Shown: piece by piece, positions 36,569 through 48,750 of the stretch
How positions within the stretch are numbered: the stretch's first letter is position 1
Layout: each line of letters opens with the position of its first letter
Origin: Acanthaster planci
Taxonomy: Eukaryota > Echinodermata > Asteroidea > Valvatida > Acanthasteridae
Reading direction: 5' to 3'
Assembly: GCF_001949145.1 (NCBI RefSeq)
Contig: NW_019091376.1
Location: forward strand, 1,093,267-1,157,266
DNA: 64,000 nucleotides
Made by a program: the position numbers and the translations under genes
Notes under the pieces: generated by a model
What the model was told of the DNA's origin: nothing
The model's database searches: none
The model's input: the letters and a program-made list of their open reading frames with translations, nothing else

Positions 36569-36841
36569 AATATCCGTCCGTGAAATCTCGTGCACATGAG
36601 TCAATACGCTTTTGAGCGTATGATTTTCTGTGTGTTGATTCGGACATTAGAACACTGTATTGCTCGTATACATATTGTACGTATTCATTTTCTAGCTGTC
36701 TTTTCTAGAAATTCATGAAGTGTTTTGACGGAGCCGCTGAGACCACAGTATCTGTCTCACAGAATGTTATGAGGAAAACTGACGGGAGTGAAGGAGATAT
36801 CATTCATTACATGCAAATATGCCCACCAGTGACGTGAGACA

Positions 36842-36847
36842 AATAAA
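36842..36847 (+). terminator. Candidate aquaporin polyadenylation signal
   Basis: AATAAA lies 274 bp after the aquaporin stop, followed within 30 bp by a GT-rich stretch (GTCTGTCCAG). It is the first canonical signal outside the coding sequence. Confidence 0.5.
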
Positions 36848-38951
36848 CATGTGGCCCGTCTGTCCAGTTATTCCATGCTATTTCAAAGTTTATTTCTGAT
36901 GATATAGCTAGTCCCAATATAATTGTAGATGTATGAATAACTTGTAAAAAAAGTTTCTTTTTGCTTAATTTCGGAATAAGTGATAGTTTTTGTGTGTTTC
37001 ATTGTTGGAATGCGTGTGTAAGCTTGTACTGTGGAACAATAAGCACATTTTCTTTCTACTACTTTAAAATATTTAGGCGGGATTGTGCTTGATCTGTGAA
37101 AAAAAGTGATTGAACTTTCAATACAATGTAATTTTAACATGAAACATCCTTCTGGCGTAATGACAATTGTAAAATGTTTGCTAACAAAAATCATAATGTA
37201 TTGGATTAATTGCTCTTTCTGTGATTTTTGTACACGATTAAAATGTCAACGCAATTATTTCAAAGTTCGTTACTTTACACGTACTCTTTGTTCGCAGTTT
37301 TATGTAAAATGATTCGAAGCAGATTAAAATGATACAGCTGTATATAGGCCCATTTCTTTCGAGAATTTAGTCAATTCACCTTGACAAAATAATATAAATC
37401 TCAATGTGAATCATGTTTACTTCAGTCGTGTGGCCGTGTTGTGGTGAACCCTTGAGCATGGCAACGCCCACTGGAGGGTTGCCAGAGAACCCTTAATTTA
37501 AGGATAGGTCGTCGGCTTGAAATCATATAAAGGGCTTGAAAATGATTTTTGTCTGAAAGTTTTATGCCCGTCAAAACGGGGGATTTAATATCAATCGAGG
37601 GCGCTGTATCCAAACCTGTGTGTCTTTCAATATTATTTTCGTTGCGTACAAGTTGAGTGAAAACACCAAAGAATTGTACGGATACGGATACCATATAAGG
37701 CACTTTTACTAAAATTACTTGGGTTCATTACCCAAAATTGGTCACTGATAGTTAGATTATTACAGTTGTATTCAAAGGGTTAATCTTGGTCACAATTGGA
37801 ATTATTGGGGTAATCCTGACCCTTTAACTTTGAAAAGTATATTCAGTATTTGACAATGATGACTTTATAGATGGGGGCTAGTTTCTATCCACGACCAAAA
37901 TATAAGTCGCAAATTTAAATAACACTCGGCAGCGAAAAGTAAGAGCAATGTAGATTTGTTATAAAGTTAATCTATTTGATGTAATTTAAGGAGATTTATA
38001 TTTAGAGTTTTCATTAAAATTCGGGCGGCAAAAGGGCATTTTTTTTCTTGTACCTTGATGTCTTGTAATTAAATTATAGCAAAACTTAACTTGAGGTTAG
38101 ACTTTTTTTGACGGAAAACAATTTCGATTTCCAGTTACGTCGGGTACATGCGTGAAATAACATTATAAAAAATTAGCAAACTCACTGAAATTGTGATAAA
38201 TGTTGATGGGAAAACTTCGCAAGGTTTACTCGGGGGATAACATTTAATTTGTTGAAAAGGGGTTTTTCTCTTAAAATTTGTTGGGAAAAAAGTGATTAAA
38301 TGTTGTACTTCAGTTTGTACACTACCTCATTAAATAAAGATCATCCCACACACAGTGCCAAATAAAGGGGGGGGGCAACTGGGTGCCTGCCGGCCCCCCT
38401 TAATTAAGGGCCATGCCCCCTTCCCATGGAGGGGTATTGTTTGATGTATAACCGGAAAAGGTGACTCGAGGGAGAATGTGATTTCTTTTCCTGCCAAATG
38501 TTCATACCCCCCCGACATTTGGCCTACCTCCCCAAAGGCTGTAAAGGTTTACGTACCTCAAAGGTTTACATTACCCCCTCCAAAAATTTTTCTTCCATCC
38601 TTTTGTTACAAAAACACCTCAAGCAGAAAAGCAAGAAACGGCTTCATCAATAGAAATACAGCATTTAATGCAATTACCAGTTTGATTGACATGAAATAAT
38701 TAATTTTAAGAAGAAATCAAGGTCCCCATAAAAATGAACTATGGGACTTCATGTTTGAACAATGAAAAAAACTCAGTACATCAATGAAACTTCAGAAGCT
38801 TCATGAAACATGTTTAGCATTCACAGTATTAAAAACTTTGACAAACTTAAATTTTATTAAACACCACTAAGTCGATCCTCTCCACTGCCTTATACATGTA
38901 TATCCAAGAGCACTGGCAACCTCTAATTTTTTCTGAGATCGTACTTAACAG

Positions 38952-39090
38952 AATAGAGGTTCTGCAGGGCAGCCATCTTCCCGGTCAGTGTTTTTGTTCC
39001 ATGGGTCAGGCACACGAGTAGACCCTTTGTGTATATCCCTCATGACTAAAGCACTGACTGGGAAGATGGCTGCAGAGCATAACCTCTATT
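38952..39090. repeat. Foldback element with 40-bp arms
   Basis: AATAGAGGTTCTGC then CAGCCATCTTCCC and GTCAGTG on the left mirror CACTGAC, GGGAAGATGGCTG and AACCTCTATT on the right, around a loop of about 55 bp. Confidence 0.55.
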
Positions 39091-39247
39091 TATGTACCAA
39101 ATGAGACGAGGTTAACCATTCTGTGCGCGCATGACATATATACTGGTACATAAGGCACACAAGAATACTGATTATGGCAGCAGGTTACCTTTGAAGCTTT
39201 GCAAAGGTTTCTTTGGCTTTAATTTACAGAATGTTGTGACAGGCAGG

Positions 39248-39377
39248 CTGTGTCTAAATCACTGGGCTATGGCTGGAGTCGACACATGCATCTATGGGAA
39301 ATGTACAAAGCCACCAGCTGGTGATTTCCATGGGCACGTGTGTTATATCTAGCCGTAGCTAAGTCTTTCAGACAGCA
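39248..39377. repeat. Foldback element, CTATGGGAAAT family
   Basis: GGGCTATGGCT and ACACATGCATCTATGGGAAA on the left mirror TTTCCATGGGCACGTGTGT and AGCCGTAGC on the right. The inner core is shared with the hairpin at 28734-28793. Confidence 0.5.
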
Positions 39378-39663
39378 AAAGTAGCAGTCACCGGGACAAT
39401 TAGACAGGCCAGTGGGAATGAGGAAAAGACAATAATAGTACATGTATTTCCACATGGGAAGATGTGTCACATGATCTATCATAAACTGAAAACTACACAA
39501 GAATGTAGCCATTTGTATCATTTCAGGGCATGAAAATGAGAAAGTTCGACCTAAGACTACAGTTGACCATTGAGTACTGTATCAAATTTGGTTAACCAAG
39601 AAGTGCTAGAACTCATCTATGCTGGTACCTGAAGCTCAGAGCAGCCTAGCTAATAACAAATGT

Positions 39664-40174
39664 TGTCCATTAAAGAGCAACCCAAAGGAAAACATGTTTT
39701 GTCTGAATTTATATGCTCAAATAAACAGGGAAGCATAAAAATCGAATGCAGTGTCATTTGTCTTCAGGGCTCAATTATAACAAACTAAAAAGGGCTTTTT
39801 TCTGTTCCTGCTACGATGCAAATTCTGAATGTAGATTGCCTCATTCTGAGAAAACATATAAAACGAGGGGAACCCTCACCTTGTGTTCGTAGTGGATAAT
39901 TCTCTTGTGCACGCCAAACAACGGCCTAGGGTTTATCCACTATGAACACAGGGCAAGGGTTTCCCTCATTTTCTCAGTTTTCTCTGAATGACGCAATCTA
40001 CATCCAGCATGCTCAGAAGTTGCATCTTGGCATGAACAGGAGAAAAAGCCCTTTTTTGCTTGTTAAGCTATGAAAATAAACGACAGTGCATTCAGTTTGG
40101 ATGTTTCCAATTTACTTGAACAGATAAAAATCAGAGAAAACATGTTTTCCTCAGAGTTGCTCTTTAACAATGTT
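39664..40174. mobile_element. 510-bp full-length foldback element
   Basis: Nearly the whole unit is an imperfect inverted repeat with arms of about 230-250 bp. Matching stations from the outside in are TTAAAGAGCAAC, GGAAAACATGTTTT, AAAAAGGGCTTTTT, GATGCAAATTCTGA, TGTAGATTG and GTTCGTAGTGGATAA, each mirrored on the right (for example GTTGCTCTTTAA at the end). There is no reading frame of note. Confidence 0.65.
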
Positions 40175-40731
40175 TGAAATCTTGAGTCCCTTTTCAGGGT
40201 TTGCAGGATGAACAGAACTGATATAAAGACTGTGCCATCGTCTTGTCCAGCAAGAAGTATAATTTCAGTTATCAGGGTAGGTGCTTTTGACATCTATATT
40301 TCTGATCACACCCAAAAAGCAGCCTTTCCAGAAATGCGACCATGTATTATACATACCATTAAAAAATTAATGTAAAACTTTTAATTGCGAACCCAGACTC
40401 CATTAATATACATGTAGGTAGATTAAATCCATTGCTCAAAAATTTGTTTCTTGCTGGTGATTTCTGTACCTAATTCCTGCCCCTAATCTAATCAGTCTTG
40501 AGTAGTTGCTAAGTTACTCCATAAATTGAACTCTTCAAAACCCATTCCGAGCAGTTTTCTTGCGGTAAATTTCTCCCAATATCTATCAGAATCTACCAAG
40601 AACCAACACCTGTGCAGTCATCACATTTTTCTTGGGACATCTTCGAGCCGATCGAGTCAAACAAGACAGAAAATCAATCTTGTTAGATTCTGAAAGACAC
40701 AGGATTATTTAGGTATTCGATGGTGGCCAAT

Positions 40732-43700
40732 TTACAAATTCAATATGAACGGCGGTCCGGGCAGGTTGTTCTCCACACTGTACACTGGGCAGTCCTTGAA
40801 GGCACAAGGCATGTCTCTCCACAAGTAGCGAACAGCCGTGGCGTCTCTGTTGTAGCAGTAGTAAGATAAACTAATGGATGAGGTGGTTGGCTGCCCGGTG
40901 ATCTTAGCTGGTACCCATGTGTCGTAGTACGTGCATGGGGGAGACCCTCCACAGCAGACCTGCAAGGGGGGGTGATGGTGCTTTGTCAGCTTGTGAGGGA
41001 ACAGCTAGACAGTGTCTTCCAACGAGGGCCTAAAAAATTTGTCATGAATATTCATTCTCCATAGACCATGCATATTAACGTTTCTGCTTTGTGTTCAAGT
41101 ACCCATTGGGGTGACACCTGAATGCCAACGTATGCTAACATACCCTGTGCACACACGGTATAGTAGTGTACCCAGAATTTGAGTCGGGGGGGGGGGTTAA
41201 CATGAGAACTTTTTCCTAGAATGAATTTCCAATTTGTTTTTACCTTAGAAGGGCCCTTGCAGGAAGGTACAAGTTCTATGTCTAAAGCGTTGGTATTTTT
41301 CAATGCCTTCGGCCCAGTGGTCTGGTGAACAGGTCAAATCAGAGAGGCATGCGGCAAGCTTATAGGACAATACCACTTAAGACAACTCAACATGGAAATG
41401 TCTTAATTCTCACCTCGAATCCCGTCTTCCCAACCAACCTAATGTTAGCTTTCCCTCCACTGTACTCGATGACTAAGGTCAGTGTTGTCGTGTTCACGGT
41501 AAAGGAGGTAGGGTATGGCCCAGCATAGGAGACATTCTGGCCATAGGCAATGGCACGGCCAGCCAGTGATAGCCTGGTTCCCATGTCCTGCTTGTCACGG
41601 GGATGAATCCTGTCACCGATAAGCAAATCATCACTATTAACCCAAACACTAAAACAACTCAAGCTAAACAGTTGAATAAGCATGTTTAAAATTCCAACAG
41701 ATACTGGATTTTGTTGATCTTCTAGGTTCAGTGCATTTTATCTTTTATATTTTATTTTATTCTTTTCTCTTTTATTTTTCTGATTTAGAACTGGAAACCA
41801 AATATAATTGTTATTTTAAGAATTTTCGAAACCGCTGACCAACAATTTACCGATACAAATGAAAAAAATCTTTTTTTGCTCCACTGTCCAACTGATGGGG
41901 AAGTCTCCGATTTCAATATTGTGAGTTTTGGTCCTCGGTGGCAAGCACCAGTGGTAAGGGTTACTTCTTTTTTTCCTTACATTTTTTTTGGGAAAAAAAA
42001 TTGTTGGTGTTCTTCCCTTCAACTTGAAGACCCTTATTTGTTTTTCCTGAGACCATAGAAAATATTGTTTTTCTGTCCTCCTCTAAAACTTGTCTTGAAA
42101 AAACCCGAGCACAAACTTGTAAAAAATGCTCACTTTATTGTTGATTCCTTTAAAACAGTAACACACAAGAAATGGCAGGAATAAAGATTTTTCCCTCACA
42201 CAGGGTGTCAGAGTTTCATTCGTTGAATTGCAACCCAAGGCACTTTGGACTAGGGCCTTCCTGAATTAATTCAACACGTACTGTATGTTTATTTTTGTCC
42301 ACGAATTTACTATATTCACAACCTCATTTGGGATGGTAATACCCATGCCACAAACCTGACTCTGACCAGTGTTCATTGATGACCTGTTAGGCATTTGTAC
42401 ATTTAGAGACAAAAAAGAGAGTTGAACCTGGGATTTCCTGCCTACAAGTGAAGAGGTCTTGACCACTGAAAAATCATTCTTGCTGTATTGACCCTTCTGA
42501 TATCTCAGTTAAAAATTAGGGTTAGAGGGATTCAGAAAAGGCTGGTGACATCAGTCTGGGTTTTTGAATGACTTACGGTCCGTATGGAGACTTGACATCG
42601 GGTAGATCGATACCGACACCCATGAAGACATTTTGCATGACGTCATTAGGTACGTAGCCGTAGTCATAAGTCTGGTGCCATCTCAGTGTCGGGAACGGAC
42701 CAATGATCTCCGAGGAAGGGGAGTTGGAGGTACACAGCTGTATTCCAGAAAAGAACCAACCATTTAAAGGGGTTGGAAATGATCCCCACCCCCTCCCAAA
42801 AATTCCCTGCCAATTAGAGTGACCCTCACAAACTTGGTATGCTTTGAATGTCCACCTATACACCTAAACCCATGCTTTATTTCCATGGTGGAACAGCATA
42901 GTTAGGCAGGGGAGCATTTTGCCAACTTACATAAATTTGTACACAGCTCAACGGATCCGCTGGGATTGGAACATTTTGAGTGTTGAGTCACAAACAGGTT
43001 CGTGTTCAGACAGTGACAGTGCACAGTCAGGTTGGCGCAGTGTTTCTTTCCTCGCCTTCCACCTCTGCAGCCTTGGTTGGAATCCCGGCCCAGTCCACAT
43101 GTGGATTGGGTTTTCAGTCCCTAACTGATTCCGTGGGTTCTACCCAGAATATTCCTTTGGGGTTTTCCTCCCACCTCTAAACTGTAAATGCCTGTCACTG
43201 TTTCCTCTCTACAGGTTTCTTCAGTCTTGCGAGCTACAGTGCCTAGGGCGCTTTTGAGGAATCCTTGGCGTCAATACCAGAAATATATAATAATAATAAT
43301 ACCAATATATTACTGGTGTAATATTTCATAGTTGAGGTGTGTTGTGTAAAATCTGCAGAAGGTATAAGTGGCTTAACAGTCGATTGATAGACCAGTGTGG
43401 CACGGCAAACACACTGCATGATCTATGCAAACACATACACTTTGTCCATGTTTTTGTTGGTTGTAGAGATAAGAGTCTTCAGGTTTACGTAAAGACCTAA
43501 ATGCATGTAGGGGAACACTGCCCTGGTGAAGCAAGTGACAAACTGGCCAGCAAGCAGAAGCAAGTAGGCATCACCAACGGATAAACTAAGCCTACCTGCA
43601 TGAATCCAAATGGGAAGTGGAGATCTGTGCTGCCCTCTGTGCCCTGGTGCCACTTCTCACGCCAGTCGTTGATCATGGTCTTGAACAAACATTTGTAGGG

Positions 43701-46700
43701 ATCTGGATCCATGGTGTTCGATTCACCTTCAATACGAACCACAGAGAGTCAGTGGCCATTTAACTGCCACGTGACTTCAAGGTAAGGTCAAAGGAAGCCC
43801 CATAATACCGGTTTTGCATTTTTTCCACAGCAACACGGTCTCCTGTGTTTAACTTTGAAGGGGGACTATGCTTGATACCATTTGATAACTGGTGGCATTG
43901 ATCAAAGTGGACGCCACTGGACATTATCTGGCAATAGGTGGAGCTCTTCACGGTGAGTTTTTCGTCAACATATGCACAAATTTTCCACTGAAAATAAAAA
44001 TTATGCATAAAAAGCAGCATGAAATAACAATGAAATTTCGAGTTTCTGATGCAGCTTATCACCATGCAACTTTCCAACAGCCAATAACCTGGATTTTAAA
44101 TACTTAAAGGTATAACAAGGTGGACAAATGATACTGATCCACAATGTTGCTCCACCAACTGAACCGCCTCGTCTCCCATCTGGCAAGTTTGCAAGTTTTT
44201 TGTCTTTTCAGATTTCAAAAACATTTCCCAAACTAAAGAGTTGCCAGATTTGAAGAATTCTCGTAAGTTGCAATACATTTCTGAAGGGGACAAGGTCTGG
44301 TCACGTGAATACATATCAACTTTTGTCACTTTCATTGTTGAGATAGACACTTGTCTTACCTTGGTACCAAATGGCTCCCTTGATGGTGAAATTAAGCAAA
44401 GGATGGATCATGGAATTCCATAAACTGCTTGGCATGGAAGGACCTTTAACTGGGCCGGTGAGTCTGTCATTTGTCTTAGATACTGACCTAGCATCCAACA
44501 AAACATATTCTAATATGAACAAATTTTCAAATGAATTCTTATCTTTTTTAATTCAGTGCCATTGCCTTACGGTTCACAGATCCTGGCTTCCATTCTTATA
44601 TCCACCGTGAGTATGGTCCAGCGGGCTACATTTGAATGTATGCTTTGTAGGAGGGTTCGACTCCCACCTGTACACATACTTGCCTCTCCCAATGCACAGG
44701 CATTGAGGGAACCAGTGACAAAGAACACAGTCAAGACACTTCCTTATCTGATCTTTGTGTGTTCTACAGGTAGGTTCGATTCCCACCAAAGCACTCAGTA
44801 CTATCAGACCTTTACCTGTTTGCCTCTTACCAGCTGTAAGTGTCAAACAAGTACCAAGAATGGTTTCCAATAAACAGGAAAGATTTTGGTGGCTTCAGGA
44901 ATGTTCAAAGCAAAAAAAGCTTTTCAAAACTGGATTAACATAGCGCTGTAAATTAAATCCAATTCCTCCACTGTGCTGAGGATGAAGAGCTAAAAATCTG
45001 AGTAGAGTTCTCCAAATTTACCTGTTTCTTGTGCCACACGTTTTCAGTACATCGGGGGATGACCAGGCTTCAATTGGGGTGCCTCCCCAATTGGTCGAGA
45101 TCAGCCCAATTGGATACTGCAGAGTATCATACAAGTCACGGCCAAAGAACCAGCACAATGCAGAGAAGTATGTGAAAGTCGCAGCCTTGCTGCCCAAGGT
45201 TTCTGAAGGGAAGAAAATGTGACATCAAATGGCTAGGGATGAGTAGAAGTTTGATAAGTTTGAGAGACCAGCATTAGAAACTCTTTTACCACAGAAATAG
45301 ATTTCAGGGCCTATCATCAACTTTGCAAACTCAAGCAAATTAAAAAAAAAAAACCAGACCAATCATCCATTTTGTTTAGCCATGGAGGGTAAGCGCAAGC
45401 CCCAATCAACGTCATCAGCGATTTCAAAAAGAACAAAATTACCGGGCTAGTCTGGACGTTATGGTGGTAGCCTTAAACCCCTCTTTTCCATTTCTCATTC
45501 AAATACTAAAAGGGATGCTCTTGGTAATCTTCTCATTCCAAGGGTAAATAGTTAACATGTTGCAAGCTATCATTACTCTGTCACTTGATGAATGTTGTTG
45601 AGTAGCAAGCATTCCTAAATAATGCTTGTGACTGATTGAGGCTGTGGTCAAATTGCAAGTTTGAAGATGCTAAGGGGAATTCCCTTTAATCATAATGAAT
45701 GGAATAGGGACTTGTATTGGTAAGTTAAAACAAATTGCAAAAAACCCTAAATTTTTGTCAGTAGTAACTTCTGTTGGATGTCCATGATTGTTATGTACCT
45801 GGAGATGGCTTGGACCATGGCTCATACAATCCATGCAAGTCATTGTAAGGTGTTTCCGACAAGACTTGCTTGACAGCAAGCAGTCGGATGTCGGGATAGT
45901 TGATGGATTCGTTTAACTCTTTAGATCCATTGAAACTCTGCAAAAGCAACATATGCAACAATCACATGTCTGGGGAGGACCGGGGACAAAACAAGGGCCC
46001 TCGGGCATCGAAGAATATACCACTTTTGCCATTTAAATATTCATGTATTGGCCTGAAGCCAAGACAACATTGTTTAGTTGATTTTACTTCTTTGTGTCGC
46101 ATAGTCTCAATGGCTCAGTACTGCAGCTTTAAATTGAGAGGTGACAAAGGGGGGCATTTCACTTTGTGGAATAAAGAAAAAAATGAGAGAAACCTCTGCT
46201 ATTAGAAACCAAATCCGCCCAACACTACAAACTCGGCCTAGTTCAATAGTTCAATACTGCGCCATTTCCACATACATGTACCATCAATGATGGAGACTCA
46301 CAGGGTATGCCAATGCTGGAATACACGTTGCCCCACTCAACAAGATGTTGGCATGGTGTGATACATTACTGCTGTGTTGCACTCCAAGACTGTCACAAGA
46401 CCACACACAAAACCAATCATATGACCAGCCACAAGACCAGGCACAAAACCAGTCATATGACCAATCACAAGACCAGCCACAAAACCAGTTATATGATCAG
46501 TCACAAGACCAGACACAAAACCAGTTACGTGTATATGACCAGTCACAAGACAAGACACAAATTAGCCATATGACCAGTCACAAGACCAGACACAAAACCA
46601 GTTACGTGTATATGACCAGTCACAAGACAAGACACAAATTAGCCATATGACCAGTCACAAGACCAGACACAAAACAAGTCATATGCCACTCACAAAACCT

Positions 46701-48750
46701 GACACAAAACCAGTCATATGTCTAGTCACGAGACTAGACACAAAACCAGTCACCAGAGCACTCACACGCAACAGGATGAACAGTGACAAAGGAATGCTTT
46801 TGTTGCGGCTCAATTTGAATAACCAGTGACTTGAATTCAGACTAGAGGTCTTGTGATGGCCGTCAGGGGTCTTGCCTACTACAACACTCCAGTATTGCAT
46901 TCAAAATTCACAAGATGGTGAGAATTTGAACAATGGGCATATGTAGTCAAGCCCCTATTTCCCCTTTCTGCATTCTCTGGCAAATCTCCATTTCGAATGA
47001 ACTTATAAAAAGCCACTGTCACATCCTACTATCAAATCTGTTGTGTGCCTTCCAATTCCTGCGAGTTACACCTGGATATGAATTTTGCCAAGGATGTCAG
47101 TAGACTCCAAGAATTCAGTTGGGACTGCATATATCTGTTGTATATATAATTCGCATCATGCTACATCTGCTTGTTTGAAATTCCAAGAAAGGCAACCGTA
47201 GATGTGGTGGAAGGCAAGAACCATGACCATAGTTACCTGGTCTACAGTAAACGCCATGTTGCTTTGACCACTACAAATCCAGACATCCCCGAACATGACG
47301 TCTTTCAGAACAACAGTGTTGACTGCCCTCCAGTCTTCACAGAAGACCACAATGTCGTAAGGTCCTCCAGCTGGCATGGGGTCAAGCTTGACTTTCCAGA
47401 CTCCAACTCGACTGGGAAACTCTGAATACACATGCAAAAAGAATCAAGTTACTAACTTTAAAAATCCACCAGTATGAATCTTAAGTTATGACAGCTAGCT
47501 TTTAACATTTTATGCCAGTTATTTGTACAACAGACAACCTTAATGATTTGCATAGATTTTTCAGCAATTTGCCCTCATCTACAGGTTTCTTAACCGACTG
47601 CTTTATTGTCTAATCATCAGAGATTCACCATGCACAGGGAGACTTTTATTTACCGCTTTCTTGGTTTTAAAAAAAGTCATTGGTTCGGTAGTGACACAGC
47701 ACGGTGACTGCCTACTATTTACCTGACTCAATCAGAGGTGGTAACGGGTCAATTTTTGCAAGTCCAAGTTAAGTCCCAAGTCAATGCTTACCAGTCTAAG
47801 CCAAGTCAAAAGTCATTTGGTCCAGTCACAAGTCAGGTCACTAGCCATTTGATCACATGTCAAGTCACAAGTCACTTTTTGCAAGTCTAAGCCAAGTCAC
47901 AAGTCATTTGGTCCAGTAACAAGTCAAGTCACAGGCCATTTGATCATAGGTCAAGTCAAGCAAGTAACAAGTCAATTTGGTCCAAACAGAAGCAAGTCAA
48001 AGTGTGCAAGTCAAAGTCAAATCACAAATCAAAAACTGATAGTTACAAGTCAAGTCACGAGTAACAAACACGGGCCAACATGCAGATGCACAACTCACGA
48101 GTTTCGATTGAAGCTTTGTACATCTTGTCACCAACTTTGACCTCAATGGTAGCCATGATGTCAGAGTAGCCCCATACCACAGCATTGTGTGGCTGCTGCT
48201 GAAGAACCATGTAATTGCTGTAGTAGGAGGCCAACTTGCAGGTCTCTGAAGGACAAAATGAAAAACATACAACACAGACTAATATTCATCACTAAAACCA
48301 CTTGGAATTTGCACTAACATTTCTGAAATAGATAGCCACATCACTGAGGGAAAACCAATGGCACATTTTCTGTAATTGGGGCGTCATGTCCAACACTTGC
48401 ATACTTACAGTGGATGTTCGTTACGGTGCAAAATTGAAAAGAGCATCATTTGGGGTACAGTTGAAAAGTTAGGGTTAATAGAGGGGTCAAAGTGTGATGA
48501 CTTGATAAACAGACAATGTACTTTTTCCCCTGCAAGTTCCTACACGGACTGGAGTCTGAAAAATTGAATGGCAGTTTATGAGTTTACCATCCTGCAGAAA
48601 CCTGAGGATTCATGTCTTGTCTGTTTAACTTTAAAAAAATTCACTCATACCTGCCTGCACACTGCCTGGGAAAACACAGACATGAGCTACTAGTTGCCAC
48701 AGTAATAACAGACGTGAAGAATACAACGCCATTCCTGTATTTCCACTCAT
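40732..48750 (-). CDS. SIAE: Sialate O-acetylesterase
   Basis: Ten coding exons on the minus strand: 48750-48651, 48245-48099, 47421-47237, 45937-45799, 45202-45022, 44487-44360, 43726-43596, 42737-42577, 41609-41414, 40959-40732. They total 1596 nt, 531 residues plus TAA (human SIAE is about 523). The enzyme removes 9-O- (and 4-O-) acetyl groups from sialic acids in the secretory/lysosomal route. Exon 1 encodes a signal peptide (leucine-rich core, then GSVQA before the cut). The SGNH-type nucleophile motif GDVWICSGQSNM puts the catalytic Ser at about 136, and IHPRDK the likely catalytic His at about 393. Other family signatures are YPIGLISTNWGGTPIEAWSS, WYQGESN and RWHQTYDYGYVPN. The C-terminus is Cys-rich (VCCGGSPPC) and ends PGPPFILNL. 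The NFT in the LLNFTIKG segment is a likely glycosylation site. All splice phases agree. Confidence in family and exon chain is high. Confidence 0.94.
43028..43305 (+). mobile_element. tRNA-derived SINE
   Basis: It has an A-box-like TTGGCGCAGTG and a B-box-like GGTTGGAATCC about 45 bp apart. These are followed by a tRNA-unrelated body (GGATTGGGTTTTCAGTCC, GGTTTTCCTCCCACC) and a tail of ATAATAATAAT. This is the classic pol III SINE layout. It lies in an esterase intron, opposite to the gene, and is related to 11765-11998. Confidence 0.6.
44628..44830 (+). mobile_element. tRNA-SINE fragments with two B boxes
   Basis: GGGTTCGACTCCCACC (near 44652) and AGGTTCGATTCCCACC (near 44771) are both good tRNA B-box matches about 119 bp apart in similar surroundings (each next to a TGTAGG/ACAGGTAGG segment). 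No full tRNA cloverleaf can be folded, so these look like SINE pieces. They sit in an esterase intron just upstream of the exon at 44487-44360. Confidence 0.4.
46393..46767 (+). repeat. 36-bp minisatellite made of three related 12-mers
   Basis: About ten units built from CACAAAACCAGT, CATATGACCAGT and CACAAGACCAGA. A 77-bp block is perfectly duplicated (46521-46597 and 46598-46674). It lies in the esterase intron between the exons at 45937 and 47237. Confidence 0.85.
47752..48060 (+). repeat. CAAGT-rich satellite
   Basis: A degenerate array of AAGTCAAGTCACAAGTCA-like steps with a longer period marked by CATTTGGTCCAGT and CCATTTGATCA. It ends about 40 bp before the esterase exon at 48099. It is unrelated to the array at 46393. 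Confidence 0.75.

Larger units (their letters stand above)
36848..40731. other. aquaporin-SIAE intergenic: Intergenic DNA between aquaporin and esterase genes
   Basis: The two genes converge (plus and minus strands). No further gene was recognised. Three foldback elements lie at 38952-39090, 39248-39377 and 39664-40174, and G/C-rich tracts near 38365-38420. Confidence 0.55.

Noticed and set aside
44650-44790. tRNA genes at the two GGTTCGANTCC matches
   Set aside because: No A box, acceptor stem or cloverleaf around them; better explained as SINE pieces.
46393-46767. CRISPR-like array
   Set aside because: The units are contiguous with no unique spacers and vary internally; the context is an animal gene.
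46307-46829. Threonine/histidine/lysine-rich open frames across the minisatellite
   Set aside because: They arise from the 36-bp repeat, whose unit lacks stops; the region is an intron of the esterase gene on the other strand.
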